A stretch of 13,209 nucleotides of DNA from an uncultured bacterium (GTDB taxonomy: Bacteria > Patescibacteriota > Minisyncoccia > Phycocordibacterales > UBA9973): the NCBI GenBank assembly GCA_903862375.1, contig CAIOXR010000016.1:1-13209 (forward strand), in the 5' to 3' direction. This document shows positions 1 through 5,855 of the stretch, piece by piece. Each line of letters opens with the position of its first letter. Positions within the stretch are counted from its first letter, which is position 1. The notes under the pieces were generated by a model. It was not told the origin of the DNA, searched no databases, and worked only from the letters and a program-made list of their open reading frames with translations. The position numbers and the translations under genes were made by a program.

Positions 1-6
1 AATAAA

Positions 7-150
7 TATGCAATGTTAAGTATTTTGGTAGGTAACAGAATACACGGCACGATATATTGTTTAGTTTTTAAAATCAAATATGCCCTGTTAGCTGTTTTGG
101 TAGATAACAGAATACACGGCACGATATATTGTTTAGTTTTTAAAATCAAA
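7..150 (+). repeat. Two tandem 72-bp units containing truncated tRNA-Lys copies
   Basis: Units at 7-78 and 79-150 lie head to tail, and the intact tRNA at 154 begins at the same phase (151) of a third unit. Each unit has about 41 bases that match the 5' part of the tRNA (best in 82-108, including GCCCTGTTAGCT and TGGTAGA). These then jump to a tRNA-3'-end-like CACGGCAC (43-50, 115-122), so the anticodon arm and most of the T arm are missing. A 31-base AT-rich linker (51-81 and 123-153) is identical in both units and abuts the real tRNA. Unit 1 has diverged in its first 15 bases. The array may continue left of the window. The repeat is directly visible; its origin as duplicated, internally deleted tRNA genes is inferred. 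Confidence 0.85.
141..146 (+). promoter_or_regulatory. Possible -10 box of the tRNA gene
   Basis: TAAAAT lies 7 bases before the first base of the mature tRNA, which is good spacing for transcription starting at or next to the mature 5' end. It is part of the 31-base linker, so the same box also precedes unit 2 of the truncated repeat (69-74). No convincing -35 is seen. Tentative. Confidence 0.35.
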
Positions 151-153
151 TAT

Positions 154-226
154 GCCCTGTTAGCTCAGCTGGTAGAGCAGCTCCCTCTTAAGGAGATGGT
201 CGGGGGTTCGATTCCCTCACGGGGCA
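154..226 (+). tRNA. tRNA-Lys, anticodon CTT
   Basis: A 73-base cloverleaf folds without gaps. The acceptor arm 154-160/219-225 has seven pairs including one G-T. The D arm is 163-166/175-178 with an 8-base loop. The anticodon arm is 180-184/192-196, with only the outermost G-A pair mismatched. The anticodon loop is CTCTTAA with CTT at 187-189. The variable loop has 5 bases, and the T arm is 202-206/214-218 with loop TTCGATT. The discriminator base is A226. CCA is not encoded (CAA follows), so it must be added after transcription. CTT reads the Lys codon AAG; A73 and U35 fit lysyl identity. The gene sits among partial copies of itself and is followed at once by a terminator hairpin. Confidence 0.95.
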
Positions 227-236
227 CAAAAAAAAT

Positions 237-269
237 AAAACCTATTGAAAGACAAGGTTTTATTTTTTT
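237..269 (+). terminator. Bidirectional intrinsic terminator after tRNA-Lys
   Basis: AAAACCT (237-243) pairs with AGGTTTT (255-261) around an 11-base loop and is followed by ATTTTTTT (262-269). The A8 run before the stem gives a matching T run on the minus strand, so it could also stop transcripts coming from obg. The inverted repeat extends much further: 219-243 pairs with 255-278 with one bulged A, which takes in the 3' acceptor strand of the tRNA. Confidence 0.75.
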
Positions 270-309
270 GTGCCCCGTAGCAAGACAACTTCTTGTCTTG
301 CGTGAGGGA
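270..309 (-). repeat. Inverted copy of the tRNA 3' end, split by a small hairpin
   Basis: GTGCCCCGT (270-278) and GTGAGGGA (302-309) are the reverse complement of the acceptor and T-arm 3' strand of the tRNA at 154-226. Between them sits a 9-bp hairpin, GCAAGACAA/TTGTCTTGC (280-288/293-301), flanked by a CGT on each side (276-278 and 301-303). The bases after 309 (AGCGAA) still resemble the tRNA complement (ATCGAA). It reads as an inverted partial duplication later interrupted by a short palindrome. Confidence 0.6.
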
Positions 310-311
310 AG

Positions 312-352
312 CGAAAAGCTTTTCGTTTTTCGGTGTTAACCGAAACGAAAAG
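312..352. repeat. Two overlapping, mutually exclusive hairpins
   Basis: CTTTTCG at 319-325 is complementary to CGAAAAG both at 312-318 (a perfect 14-bp palindrome) and at 346-352. The second fold forms the long stem 319-352, with CGGT/ACCG next to a GTTA loop and a two-T bulge. Only one of the two can form at a time. It lies between the tRNA and obg, downstream of both genes, so a regulatory role is not evident. Confidence 0.5.
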
Positions 353-385
353 GTATACTGTAATCGTGATTTAGTAAAATCACCT

Positions 386-481
386 ACTGGGTAGAGAAAG
401 ATTCCCTAATAGGTAGTCGGGGTCGCGAGATTTTTTAGTAAGAAAATACTTGTGACCGAAAGTGTACTCACGATCCCTCAC
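386..481 (+). pseudogene. Decayed tRNA-like sequence
   Basis: Bases 386-424 (CTGGGTAGAG, then TTCCCTAAT, then AGTCGGGGTCG) follow the order D-loop, anticodon arm, variable loop and T stem of the tRNA at 171-210, with small gaps. CGATCCCTCAC at 471-481 matches the T-arm 3' strand CGATTCCCTCAC (209-220). About 45 unrelated bases separate the two parts, and no acceptor stem closes the fold. The similarity was judged by eye and could be partly chance, but the neighbourhood already holds three other partial copies. The rest of 310-490 has no gene that I can see. Confidence 0.35.
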
Positions 482-491
482 ACTAATAAAA

Positions 492-1463
492 TTAATAGTT
501 CCTCAACATCTTCACTAATCCATCTATTAGTTTCTTTATAGACTTATCTTCATACAAAGATAAAGTGAAAACTGTATTTCCAATTTTTTCAAATTCTTTT
601 TTAATTTTATCCAACTTTTTATCATCATTCATGATATCAGTCTTTGTAAGTATTATGACTTCCTTTTTCTCAAGTAATTCTTTATCATAAGCACCCAACT
701 CTTTACGTATCTGTTTGTAAACTTTCATTGGATTCTCATTCTCAAGTGATACTAAGTGAGCAAGCATTCTTGTCCTTTTTATATGTCTTAAGAATTTAAT
801 ACCGAGTCCTTTGCCCTGACTTGCTCCTTCTATAAGCCCAGGTATATCAGCAATAATATGTCCATAGAAATCTCCAAGATTTGGATCTAGAGTTGTGAAT
901 TGATAGCTTCCAATCTTTGCATCAGCGTTTGTAATTGCATTAAGTAATGAAGACTTCCCAGCATTCGGCAATCCTATCAATCCGATCTCAGCAAAAAGAT
1001 GTAATTCTATTTTAAAATTACCTTCTTCTCCTGTCTTCCCTTTTGTTGCCATCGTCGGAGTAGTATTAGTAGAAGTTTTAAATTGTTCATTTCCATAGCC
1101 ACCTACTCCACCTTTAAGAAGCAATTCTTTTTGTCCTAAAGTTTCTAAGGAAACAGAAGCACCACTTTCAGCATTGGTGATAACTGAACCCATAGGTAAC
1201 TCTATATACAAATCCTCTCCATTCTTACCATGACGACTTCCTCCAGCGCCTTCTTCACCATCATTACCACGGAATTCCTTCTTGTGTTTATAACGAGAAA
1301 GTATATGCACATCTAAAACTGCTATAGCATACACACTTCCACCTCGTCCACCGTCACCACCATTTGGACCGCCTTTGTCTATAAACTTCTCTCGACGCCA
1401 TCGAACAACCCCGTCTCCGCCACGGCCAGCTTTTGCAAAAAATTTTATTTCATCGATAAACAT
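492..1463 (-). CDS. obg: GTPase Obg (CgtA)
   Basis: Obg is a conserved GTPase that binds the large ribosomal subunit and acts in ribosome maturation and growth control. The 323-residue protein shows the glycine-rich Obg fold at about 1-158, starting MFIDEIKFFAKAGRGGDG, then the G domain: G1 GLPNAGKS 164-171, G2 TTLDPNLG 190-197, G3 DIPG 206-209, G4 TKTD 273-276 and a G5-like Ser 302. The usual G4 is NKxD, so T273 is a variant; the Lys and Asp that read guanine are kept. The chain stops just after the G domain, so the C-terminal OCT domain of some Obg proteins is absent. The start is fixed by the family's N-terminus. It is the last minus-strand gene of a run, but a 144-base gap with palindromes separates it from the gene upstream. 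No Shine-Dalgarno is visible. Confidence 0.97.
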   Translation of the reverse strand: MFIDEIKFFAKAGRGGDGVVRWRREKFIDKGGPNGGDGGRGGSVYAIAVLDVHILSRYKHKKEFRGNDGEEGAGGSRHGKNGEDLYIELPMGSVITNAESGASVSLETLGQKELLLKGGVGGYGNEQFKTSTNTTPTMATKGKTGEEGNFKIELHLFAEIGLIGLPNAGKSSLLNAITNADAKIGSYQFTTLDPNLGDFYGHIIADIPGLIEGASQGKGLGIKFLRHIKRTRMLAHLVSLENENPMKVYKQIRKELGAYDKELLEKKEVIILTKTDIMNDDKKLDKIKKEFEKIGNTVFTLSLYEDKSIKKLIDGLVKMLRNY

Positions 1464-1471
1464 ATAATATA

Positions 1472-1596
1472 GTTAAAAATTTAAATAGTCTTTAAAGAGG
1501 GCATGCGCAAGGCTGTCGAGAGCCGAGCAATGAAGAATTTTTCAGCAGAAAAATATCTGGACCTCCGAGAAGAGCTATTAAAATTTTTAACTCTTC
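1472..1596. other. Palindrome-rich structured intergenic element upstream of obg
   Basis: A 17-base inverted repeat (1472-1488 against 1575-1591, one mismatch) encloses a more GC-rich core holding further hairpins: TCTTTAAAGA (1490-1499), GGCT/AGCC (1511-1514/1521-1524) and ATTTTTC/GAAAAAT with loop AGCA (1537-1543/1548-1554). The right arm can also fold locally, GAAGAG with CTCTTC (1569-1574/1591-1596). On the plus strand TATAAT at 1464-1469 could start an RNA at the left arm; on the minus strand the element would be in the leader of obg. No known RNA family was recognised. It could be a small RNA, an attenuator or a miniature inverted-repeat element. Confidence 0.5.
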
Positions 1597-1607
1597 CTAC
1601 TAATAAC

Positions 1608-2522
1608 TTACGCTAATAATGCTTTTTGAGCAAGTTCTATCGCTCCTTCTTTAGACAAAGAAAGAATAAGAAAACCACCTCTATGGCAAAAAATCGCATC
1701 AGAAACACCAGTAATACTTTTTAATCTTTCGTCTCCTTCCATAAAACCTCTCCATGAACCAGGAAATTGCTTACGACTATCCATAGTGTCAGGAGATATA
1801 CTTATAGCTTCTGCTTTCCATATCGTACTATGAGAGCTTGGATAAACTAAATACATAGGTTCAGGTAATACTGATAATATCCTCTGAAATAAATATCGAG
1901 GAAAATCATTCTCAATTATAATAATTCTCTTGTCTAAAGTATTTTCATACACTTCCATAATTATATTTTTAGCTTCTATGTCAGCTTTCGCAACTTCTAT
2001 TTCTCTTTTAAGAAGAGTACAAACTTTTGAAACCTGTTCTTCAAATATTTTATCAATATCCTTATTATCTTCTTCCCATGTTGGAATATTATTTAAAAAA
2101 ACTTGATCAGCATAATATGGAATTACACCTCTAATAACTGGTTTTGAAATATCAAATCCATTATCAACAGCATCAATCGGCGAAACTATCTTCTGATCAA
2201 TTCTTTCTGCAATCTCATGATTGCCACAAATATCTTCTCCATATTTATCCCAAACTAAACCAAAAGAAGAATAAGGTATGCCATTGGTTCTTGTTCCAGC
2301 TCCATCTCTTTGATGATGATCAAACAAATCTTTTTCTGGATCATATTCACCGCCAACATCATACACATAATCTCCTTCCTCTATTATCCGTTTATCGCGA
2401 GTCCGAACTATTTTAATATTACCATTATTAAGTAATGAAAGTACAGCCGTAGCAAAAAGATCATCGGCATGAAAAGTCCCATTATGAGTGACACAAACTT
2501 TCTTTTTATTATAAAATGACAT
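1608..2522 (-). CDS. MYG1 family (UPF0160) DHH-type metal-dependent hydrolase
   Basis: Full-length (304 residues) member of the MYG1/GAMM1 family, distantly related to DHH phosphoesterases. The eukaryotic member has been described as a 3'-5' RNA exonuclease; the bacterial role is not settled. Motifs in order: THNGTFHADD 12-21 (metal ligands H13, H18, D20), YDVGGEYDP 54-62, FDHHQ 67-71 carrying the DHH triad 68-70, SSFGLVW 85-91, DAVDNG 117-122, FPGSWRG 253-259 and FCHRGGF 278-284. All landmark motifs of the family are present, so it is probably active. It lies 20 bases after the DedA-like gene and probably shares its transcript. The spacing region carries no ribosome-binding sequence. Confidence 0.9.
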   Translation of the reverse strand: MSFYNKKKVCVTHNGTFHADDLFATAVLSLLNNGNIKIVRTRDKRIIEEGDYVYDVGGEYDPEKDLFDHHQRDGAGTRTNGIPYSSFGLVWDKYGEDICGNHEIAERIDQKIVSPIDAVDNGFDISKPVIRGVIPYYADQVFLNNIPTWEEDNKDIDKIFEEQVSKVCTLLKREIEVAKADIEAKNIIMEVYENTLDKRIIIIENDFPRYLFQRILSVLPEPMYLVYPSSHSTIWKAEAISISPDTMDSRKQFPGSWRGFMEGDERLKSITGVSDAIFCHRGGFLILSLSKEGAIELAQKALLA

Positions 2523-2542
2523 ATTTTATTTAAAATTAATAA

Positions 2543-3163
2543 TTATTCTTTATATTCATCAAATTCTTTAACATTAAATAATTCTACCACAAATGCAACG
2601 ATTTTCTCTAATACAAAGTATGTGATAAAAAACACAAGAATCATAAGTAAAATATTTCTTACATCTCTACTATATGAAAGAGCTGTATAACCAAATGTAT
2701 ATCCTAAAAGTAGAACTACCACAGACCAAACAAACAGAGAATAACTTTCTGCTTTTACATATATTCGTAAAGAAATATTTTTATAACCAGAAAAAATAAT
2801 AGTAAACCAACTTATCCCAAGTATAAAAAATCTAGATATAAATATTGACCAAAATGGTTTAACTTTAAAATTTGGAAGAAAATATGAAACCCTTCTTTCA
2901 ATCTTATTTATAAATGGTCTATGTGAATGGTACTTATTCAAATAAAAACCAATAGTATATCCAATTATCGATTTAGCAGCACCACCAAACAAAATTGAAA
3001 TTAATGATACGAATAAATTTAAAGACCCTAAATATGAAAATATTCCTGCAAATATAACTACAATCTCGCCTTCAATAATGACTCCTAAAAAAATTACTAA
3101 GTAAACTATAATTGCATGAATCTCTATAAAATGTCTAATAGTTCCAATTGAAATATGCTCCAT
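2543..3163 (-). CDS. DedA-like (SNARE-associated/VTT) membrane protein
   Basis: A 206-residue integral membrane protein with hydrophobic segments near 15-32, 36-60, 104-124, 140-160 and 168-190. The order fits the DedA/VTT fold: an early E31 with GEIVVIFAG, a Gly/Ser-rich re-entrant-like stretch 58-72 (FGGAAKSIIGYTIGFYL), a basic cytosolic loop 77-100, then SRFFILGISWF 110-120 in place of the family's GRFxPGxR. DedA proteins are undecaprenyl-phosphate or phospholipid transporters/scramblases in the better-studied cases, so a role in envelope lipid handling is likely. The proline-rich signatures of classical DedA are weak here, so the family is assigned by overall pattern. It starts 5 bases after the upstream PF04020 gene, consistent with one operon. 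Confidence 0.7.
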   Translation of the reverse strand: MEHISIGTIRHFIEIHAIIVYLVIFLGVIIEGEIVVIFAGIFSYLGSLNLFVSLISILFGGAAKSIIGYTIGFYLNKYHSHRPFINKIERRVSYFLPNFKVKPFWSIFISRFFILGISWFTIIFSGYKNISLRIYVKAESYSLFVWSVVVLLLGYTFGYTALSYSRDVRNILLMILVFFITYFVLEKIVAFVVELFNVKEFDEYKE

Positions 3164-3168
3164 AAAAA

Positions 3169-3513
3169 TTATAAATCAAAATGAAATATTCTTCTCAAAA
3201 TCCAATTTATAATAGACACAAGAATAGCACCAAAGAAAGCAGATGAGAATGTAGCAACGCTAAAACCCTTTATGACACTTCCCAAATACCAGAATAATAA
3301 TCCATTCAAAACTAAAGAGAATAGTCCGAGTGTCACAATATTTATCGGAAGAGTAAGAATACTTACTATTGGTTTAATAAACATATTAAATAATGTTAAA
3401 CACGCCCCAACTATAAGTACAACCCATGTAGGATAAACATTTATACCTGAAATAAACCTTGTAGCAACAAGAACAGAAATAGATATTATGATCCAGTGTA
3501 TAATAATTTTCAT
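3169..3513 (-). CDS. PF04020 (phage holin superfamily IV / YvlD-like) membrane protein
   Basis: A 114-residue protein with four hydrophobic segments (about 4-22, 28-50, 53-78 and 85-108). It carries the family pattern of a long stretch with Asn43, Lys47-Pro48, LTLP 53-56, TLGLF 61-65 and Asn70 between helices 2 and 3. Despite the name holin, chromosomal members such as YvlD are small membrane proteins of unknown role, often linked to envelope stress; nothing here points to a prophage. The gene is 8 bases after the yqeY-like gene and 5 bases before the DedA-like gene. The start follows TTAAATA with no ribosome-binding site. Confidence 0.85.
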   Translation of the reverse strand: MKIIIHWIIISISVLVATRFISGINVYPTWVVLIVGACLTLFNMFIKPIVSILTLPINIVTLGLFSLVLNGLLFWYLGSVIKGFSVATFSSAFFGAILVSIINWILRRIFHFDL

Positions 3514-3521
3514 TTATTTAA

Positions 3522-3983
3522 TTAGATAAATAATCTATCAACTACCTCTTTTACCAAATTCCCATCAGCTTTGCCTTTTAATTCTTTCATAACATATGAA
3601 ATCAATAAATTTTTCTTAGAAATATCTCCATCTTTAATACCTAAAAGCATTTTATAATCTCTAACTAATTTTTCTATCTCACTTTCTTCCATAAGCTTTG
3701 GCAAAAATTCTTCTATAATTTTAAGCTGATCTGTCTCTACATCCACTAAATCCATACGACCTCCTTTGGTAAACTGCTCTATAGAATCCTTCCTTTGCTT
3801 TGAAGCTCTTGTAATAACCTTGATAGCTTCTTCATCAGTAAGCATATCTTGAGGGGTACGGCTCGTAGCTACAAGCTCATTCGTAAAAGCAGTTAAGAGT
3901 CCCCTCATAACTTCCAATCGTACGACATCTCTTGCCTTCATCGCTTCTTTAATATTTCCCTTTATTTGTTCGTGTAATAACAT
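3522..3983 (-). CDS. YqeY-like protein (GatB/YqeY domain)
   Basis: A 153-residue all-helical protein of usual YqeY length. The first half has IKEAMKARD 11-19 and RLEVMRGLLTAF 22-33; the middle has SKQRKDSIEQF 61-71, GGR 74-76 and FLPKLM 93-98; the tail has VMKELKGKADGNLVKEVV 131-148. The C-terminal part resembles the tRNA-binding helical domain of the GatB subunit of the Glu/Asp-tRNA amidotransferase, so a tRNA-related role is assumed, but the function is unproven. It is the first gene of the minus-strand run. An extended -10 (TGATATAAT) ends 6 bases before the ATG, so the transcript should begin with the start codon itself. That spacing supports this start over internal Met codons. Confidence 0.93.
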   Translation of the reverse strand: MLLHEQIKGNIKEAMKARDVVRLEVMRGLLTAFTNELVATSRTPQDMLTDEEAIKVITRASKQRKDSIEQFTKGGRMDLVDVETDQLKIIEEFLPKLMEESEIEKLVRDYKMLLGIKDGDISKKNLLISYVMKELKGKADGNLVKEVVDRLFI

Positions 3984-3989
3984 ACTTAT

Positions 3990-3998
3990 ATTATATCA
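3990..3998 (-). promoter_or_regulatory. Extended -10 promoter of the yqeY cluster
   Basis: On the minus strand TGA is followed by the perfect hexamer TATAAT (3995-3990), an extended -10 of the TGnTATAAT type. Six bases lie between it and the ATG at 3983, so initiation about 7 bases downstream would give a leaderless mRNA. No clear -35 is seen, as is common with extended -10 promoters. Confidence 0.7.
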
Positions 3999-4004
3999 AA
4001 TTTA

Positions 4005-4013
4005 TGATAGAAT
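4005..4013 (+). promoter_or_regulatory. Extended -10 promoter of the exonuclease-rmuC pair
   Basis: TGATAGAAT (TG, one base, TAGAAT with one mismatch to consensus) ends 8 bases before the ATG at 4022. The expected start at about 4019-4021 gives a leader of at most 1-3 bases. It faces the promoter at 3990-3998 within a 38-bp spacer, so both polymerase footprints overlap. Confidence 0.6.
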
Positions 4014-4021
4014 ACTAGTAT

Positions 4022-4747
4022 ATGAAAAAAATTATATTTTTTGATACCGAAACAACTGGTAACGAGCCTAAAAAGGATTTCGTTTGTCAGTTAGCTTATA
4101 AAACTACCGACATGACATTCAATGAATTATTTAATCCTAGTATTCCTATACCCCCTGAGGCAAGTGCTATAACCCATATTACGAATAAAATGGTGGCTGG
4201 TAAACCATCATTCAAAAAAAGTACTAATTACGACGATATAAAGCTTTTATTTGAAGATCATAATTCTGTCGTTGTTGCTCACAATGCAAAGTTTGATTTG
4301 GCAATAATAAATAAAGAAGATATATTCCCTGCCAATTATATTTGCACATTAAGAGTTGCTCGGTACTTAGATAAAGAAAACATTATCCCTCAATACAAAC
4401 TTCAATACTTAAGATACTACCTAGACATAGAAATAGAAGCAGAAGCACATGATGCTTTGGGTGATGTATTAGTATTAGAAAAACTTTTTGAGAGACTTTT
4501 AGCCAAAATAATGAAAGAAGAAAATATAGATGAAAGCGAAGCAATAGAAAGAATGATAAAAATATCTTCAAAGCCTTCACTTATGAATGTCTTTAACTTT
4601 GGCAAGCATAATGGAAAAACAGTCGAAGAGGTAGCTAGGATTGATAGGAATTATCTAGACTGGATGCTCACACAGAAAGAAATGAATCCTGACAATGAAG
4701 AAGACTGGATTTACACACTTAAACATTATTTAGGGAAATTAGTATAA
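4022..4747 (+). CDS. DnaQ-type DEDDh 3'-5' exonuclease with ExoX-like C-terminal module
   Basis: A 241-residue nuclease. Exo I is FDTETTG 7-13 (D8, E10), Exo II is HNAKFD 87-92 (D92), and Exo III is HDALGD 143-148 (H143, D148). All four acidic residues and the general-base His of the DEDDh class are present, so it should be active as a Mg-dependent 3'-5' exonuclease. Residues about 188-217 (FNFGKHNGKTVEEVA, then YLDWML) match the small C-terminal module found after the nuclease domain in exodeoxyribonuclease X-like proteins. This favours an ExoX-like repair nuclease over the polymerase III epsilon subunit, for which I see no beta-clamp motif. It is followed 7 bases later by rmuC. No Shine-Dalgarno; start placed by the promoter and Exo I. 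Confidence 0.9.
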   Translation: MKKIIFFDTETTGNEPKKDFVCQLAYKTTDMTFNELFNPSIPIPPEASAITHITNKMVAGKPSFKKSTNYDDIKLLFEDHNSVVVAHNAKFDLAIINKEDIFPANYICTLRVARYLDKENIIPQYKLQYLRYYLDIEIEAEAHDALGDVLVLEKLFERLLAKIMKEENIDESEAIERMIKISSKPSLMNVFNFGKHNGKTVEEVARIDRNYLDWMLTQKEMNPDNEEDWIYTLKHYLGKLV

Positions 4748-4754
4748 TACATAT

Positions 4755-5804
4755 ATGCAAACTTTAATTATAATTCTACTTATTATTATCATTATCGGTA
4801 TAATTATTGGGATAGTTTTTATCTCAAAAAAGAAACCGGAAGAAAAAGCTGACAACTCAGTACAACTATTACTCAATCAGATAAATGAATTATCTAGGAC
4901 TATCGATAGTAAGCTCGGTGAATCTCAAAAAGAAATAAACCAGACTATGCGCTTTCAGTCATCTGAAACTTCTAGAATTATTGCTGACATCACAGAGAAG
5001 ATTACAAGACTCGATGAGACCAATAAGCAAGTTGTCTCTTTTGCAGACCAACTTCAGAATTTACAAGATATACTTAAAAATCCAAAACAAAGAGGTATTC
5101 TTGGAGAGTATTATCTTGAGACACTTCTTAAGAATATAATGCCCCCTGGAAGCTACCAAATGCAATACCCTTTCCCAGATGGGACAATAGTTGATGCGGC
5201 AGTTTTTGTAAAAGATAAAGTAATTCCTATCGACTCAAAGTTTTCTCTTGAGAATTACAATCGCATCTCAGAGACGAATGATAAAATAGAGAAAGAAAGA
5301 TTAGAAAAAGTTTTCGTAAATGACCTTAAGAATAGAATAGTAGAGACTTCTAAATATATACAACCCGACAAGGGTACTATGGACTTCGCTTTTATGTTCA
5401 TCCCTCATGAAGCCATATACTATGACTTACTTATAAATAAAATAGGTGCAATAAATGAAGATACTGAGAATCTTATACAAAGAGCTGCAAGTAAATATAA
5501 AGTTATAATCGTTTCTCCTACTTCATTCTTAGCTTATTTGCAAACAGTTCTTCAGGGTCTTAAGGCTATGCAAATAGAAGAAAGTGCGAAAGATATAGTC
5601 AAAAGAGTAAGTGAGCTAGGAAAACACTTAAGGACTTATGAAGAAATGCATCAAAAGCTAGGTAATGCACTTGAGACAACCGTCAATCATTTTAATAAAT
5701 CTAATCATGAATTTAGAAAGATAGATAAAGATGTGATGAGGATAACTGGAGAAGTACTAAGTATAGAAACTCAAACAATAGAAAGACCGCAACTAGAAGA
5801 TTAA
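4755..5804 (+). CDS. rmuC: RmuC family DNA recombination protein
   Basis: RmuC limits inverted-repeat recombination in E. coli and carries a predicted PD-(D/E)XK-type nuclease core. Here 349 residues give an N-terminal membrane anchor (about 3-23, almost all Ile/Leu), a helical, probably coiled-coil region 32-108, and the RmuC core. The core shows RGILGEYYLETLL 113-125, then VDAAV 146-150 and PIDSKFSLENY 158-168 (D147, D160, K162 as likely active-site residues). FAFMFIPHEAIYYDL 211-225 and VSPTSFLAYLQT 253-264 follow. Every hallmark block is present. It is cotranscribed with the exonuclease and ends inside a strong terminator: the TAA stop is the first base triplet of the hairpin stem. Confidence 0.93.
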   Translation: MQTLIIILLIIIIIGIIIGIVFISKKKPEEKADNSVQLLLNQINELSRTIDSKLGESQKEINQTMRFQSSETSRIIADITEKITRLDETNKQVVSFADQLQNLQDILKNPKQRGILGEYYLETLLKNIMPPGSYQMQYPFPDGTIVDAAVFVKDKVIPIDSKFSLENYNRISETNDKIEKERLEKVFVNDLKNRIVETSKYIQPDKGTMDFAFMFIPHEAIYYDLLINKIGAINEDTENLIQRAASKYKVIIVSPTSFLAYLQTVLQGLKAMQIEESAKDIVKRVSELGKHLRTYEEMHQKLGNALETTVNHFNKSNHEFRKIDKDVMRITGEVLSIETQTIERPQLED

Positions 5805-5840
5805 AATTCCCCCGAAAGCTTCGCTTTCGGGGGAATTTTA
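5802..5840. terminator. Perfect bidirectional terminator between rmuC and the YGN gene
   Basis: An 18-bp uninterrupted stem (5802-5819 with 5823-5840) has loop TTC, a GC-rich centre (CCCCCGAAAGC) and A/T ends that give a U tract on either strand. It serves the plus-strand rmuC transcript and the convergent minus-strand gene ending at 5856. The rmuC stop codon is part of the stem. Confidence 0.93.
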
Positions 5841-5855
5841 ATAAATATTGTATAA

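Noticed and set aside
13..339. Open frame of 108 codons on the plus strand
   Set aside because: It runs through the tRNA-derived repeats, the tRNA itself and the terminator; the repeated peptide only mirrors the 72-bp DNA repeat.
386..481. Group I intron core or other catalytic RNA
   Set aside because: A few bases resemble intron core elements, but the paired core elements are not found and the tRNA at 154-226 is uninterrupted; similarity to the tRNA explains more.
1472..1591. Signal recognition particle RNA or tRNA in the obg upstream gap
   Set aside because: The conserved SRP loop (GGAAG with AGCAG) and a T-arm are both absent on either strand.
1472..1591. Insertion sequence remnant
   Set aside because: The inverted ends look transposon-like, but there is no target-site duplication and no transposase fragment; left as a structured element of unknown kind.
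2144..2416. Plus-strand open frame of 90 codons
   Set aside because: It is antisense to the well-conserved MYG1-like gene and its His/Gln-rich product is a by-product of that coding sequence.
3169..3513. Prophage holin
   Set aside because: The family name is misleading; there is no endolysin or phage gene nearby and the gene sits in a housekeeping cluster.
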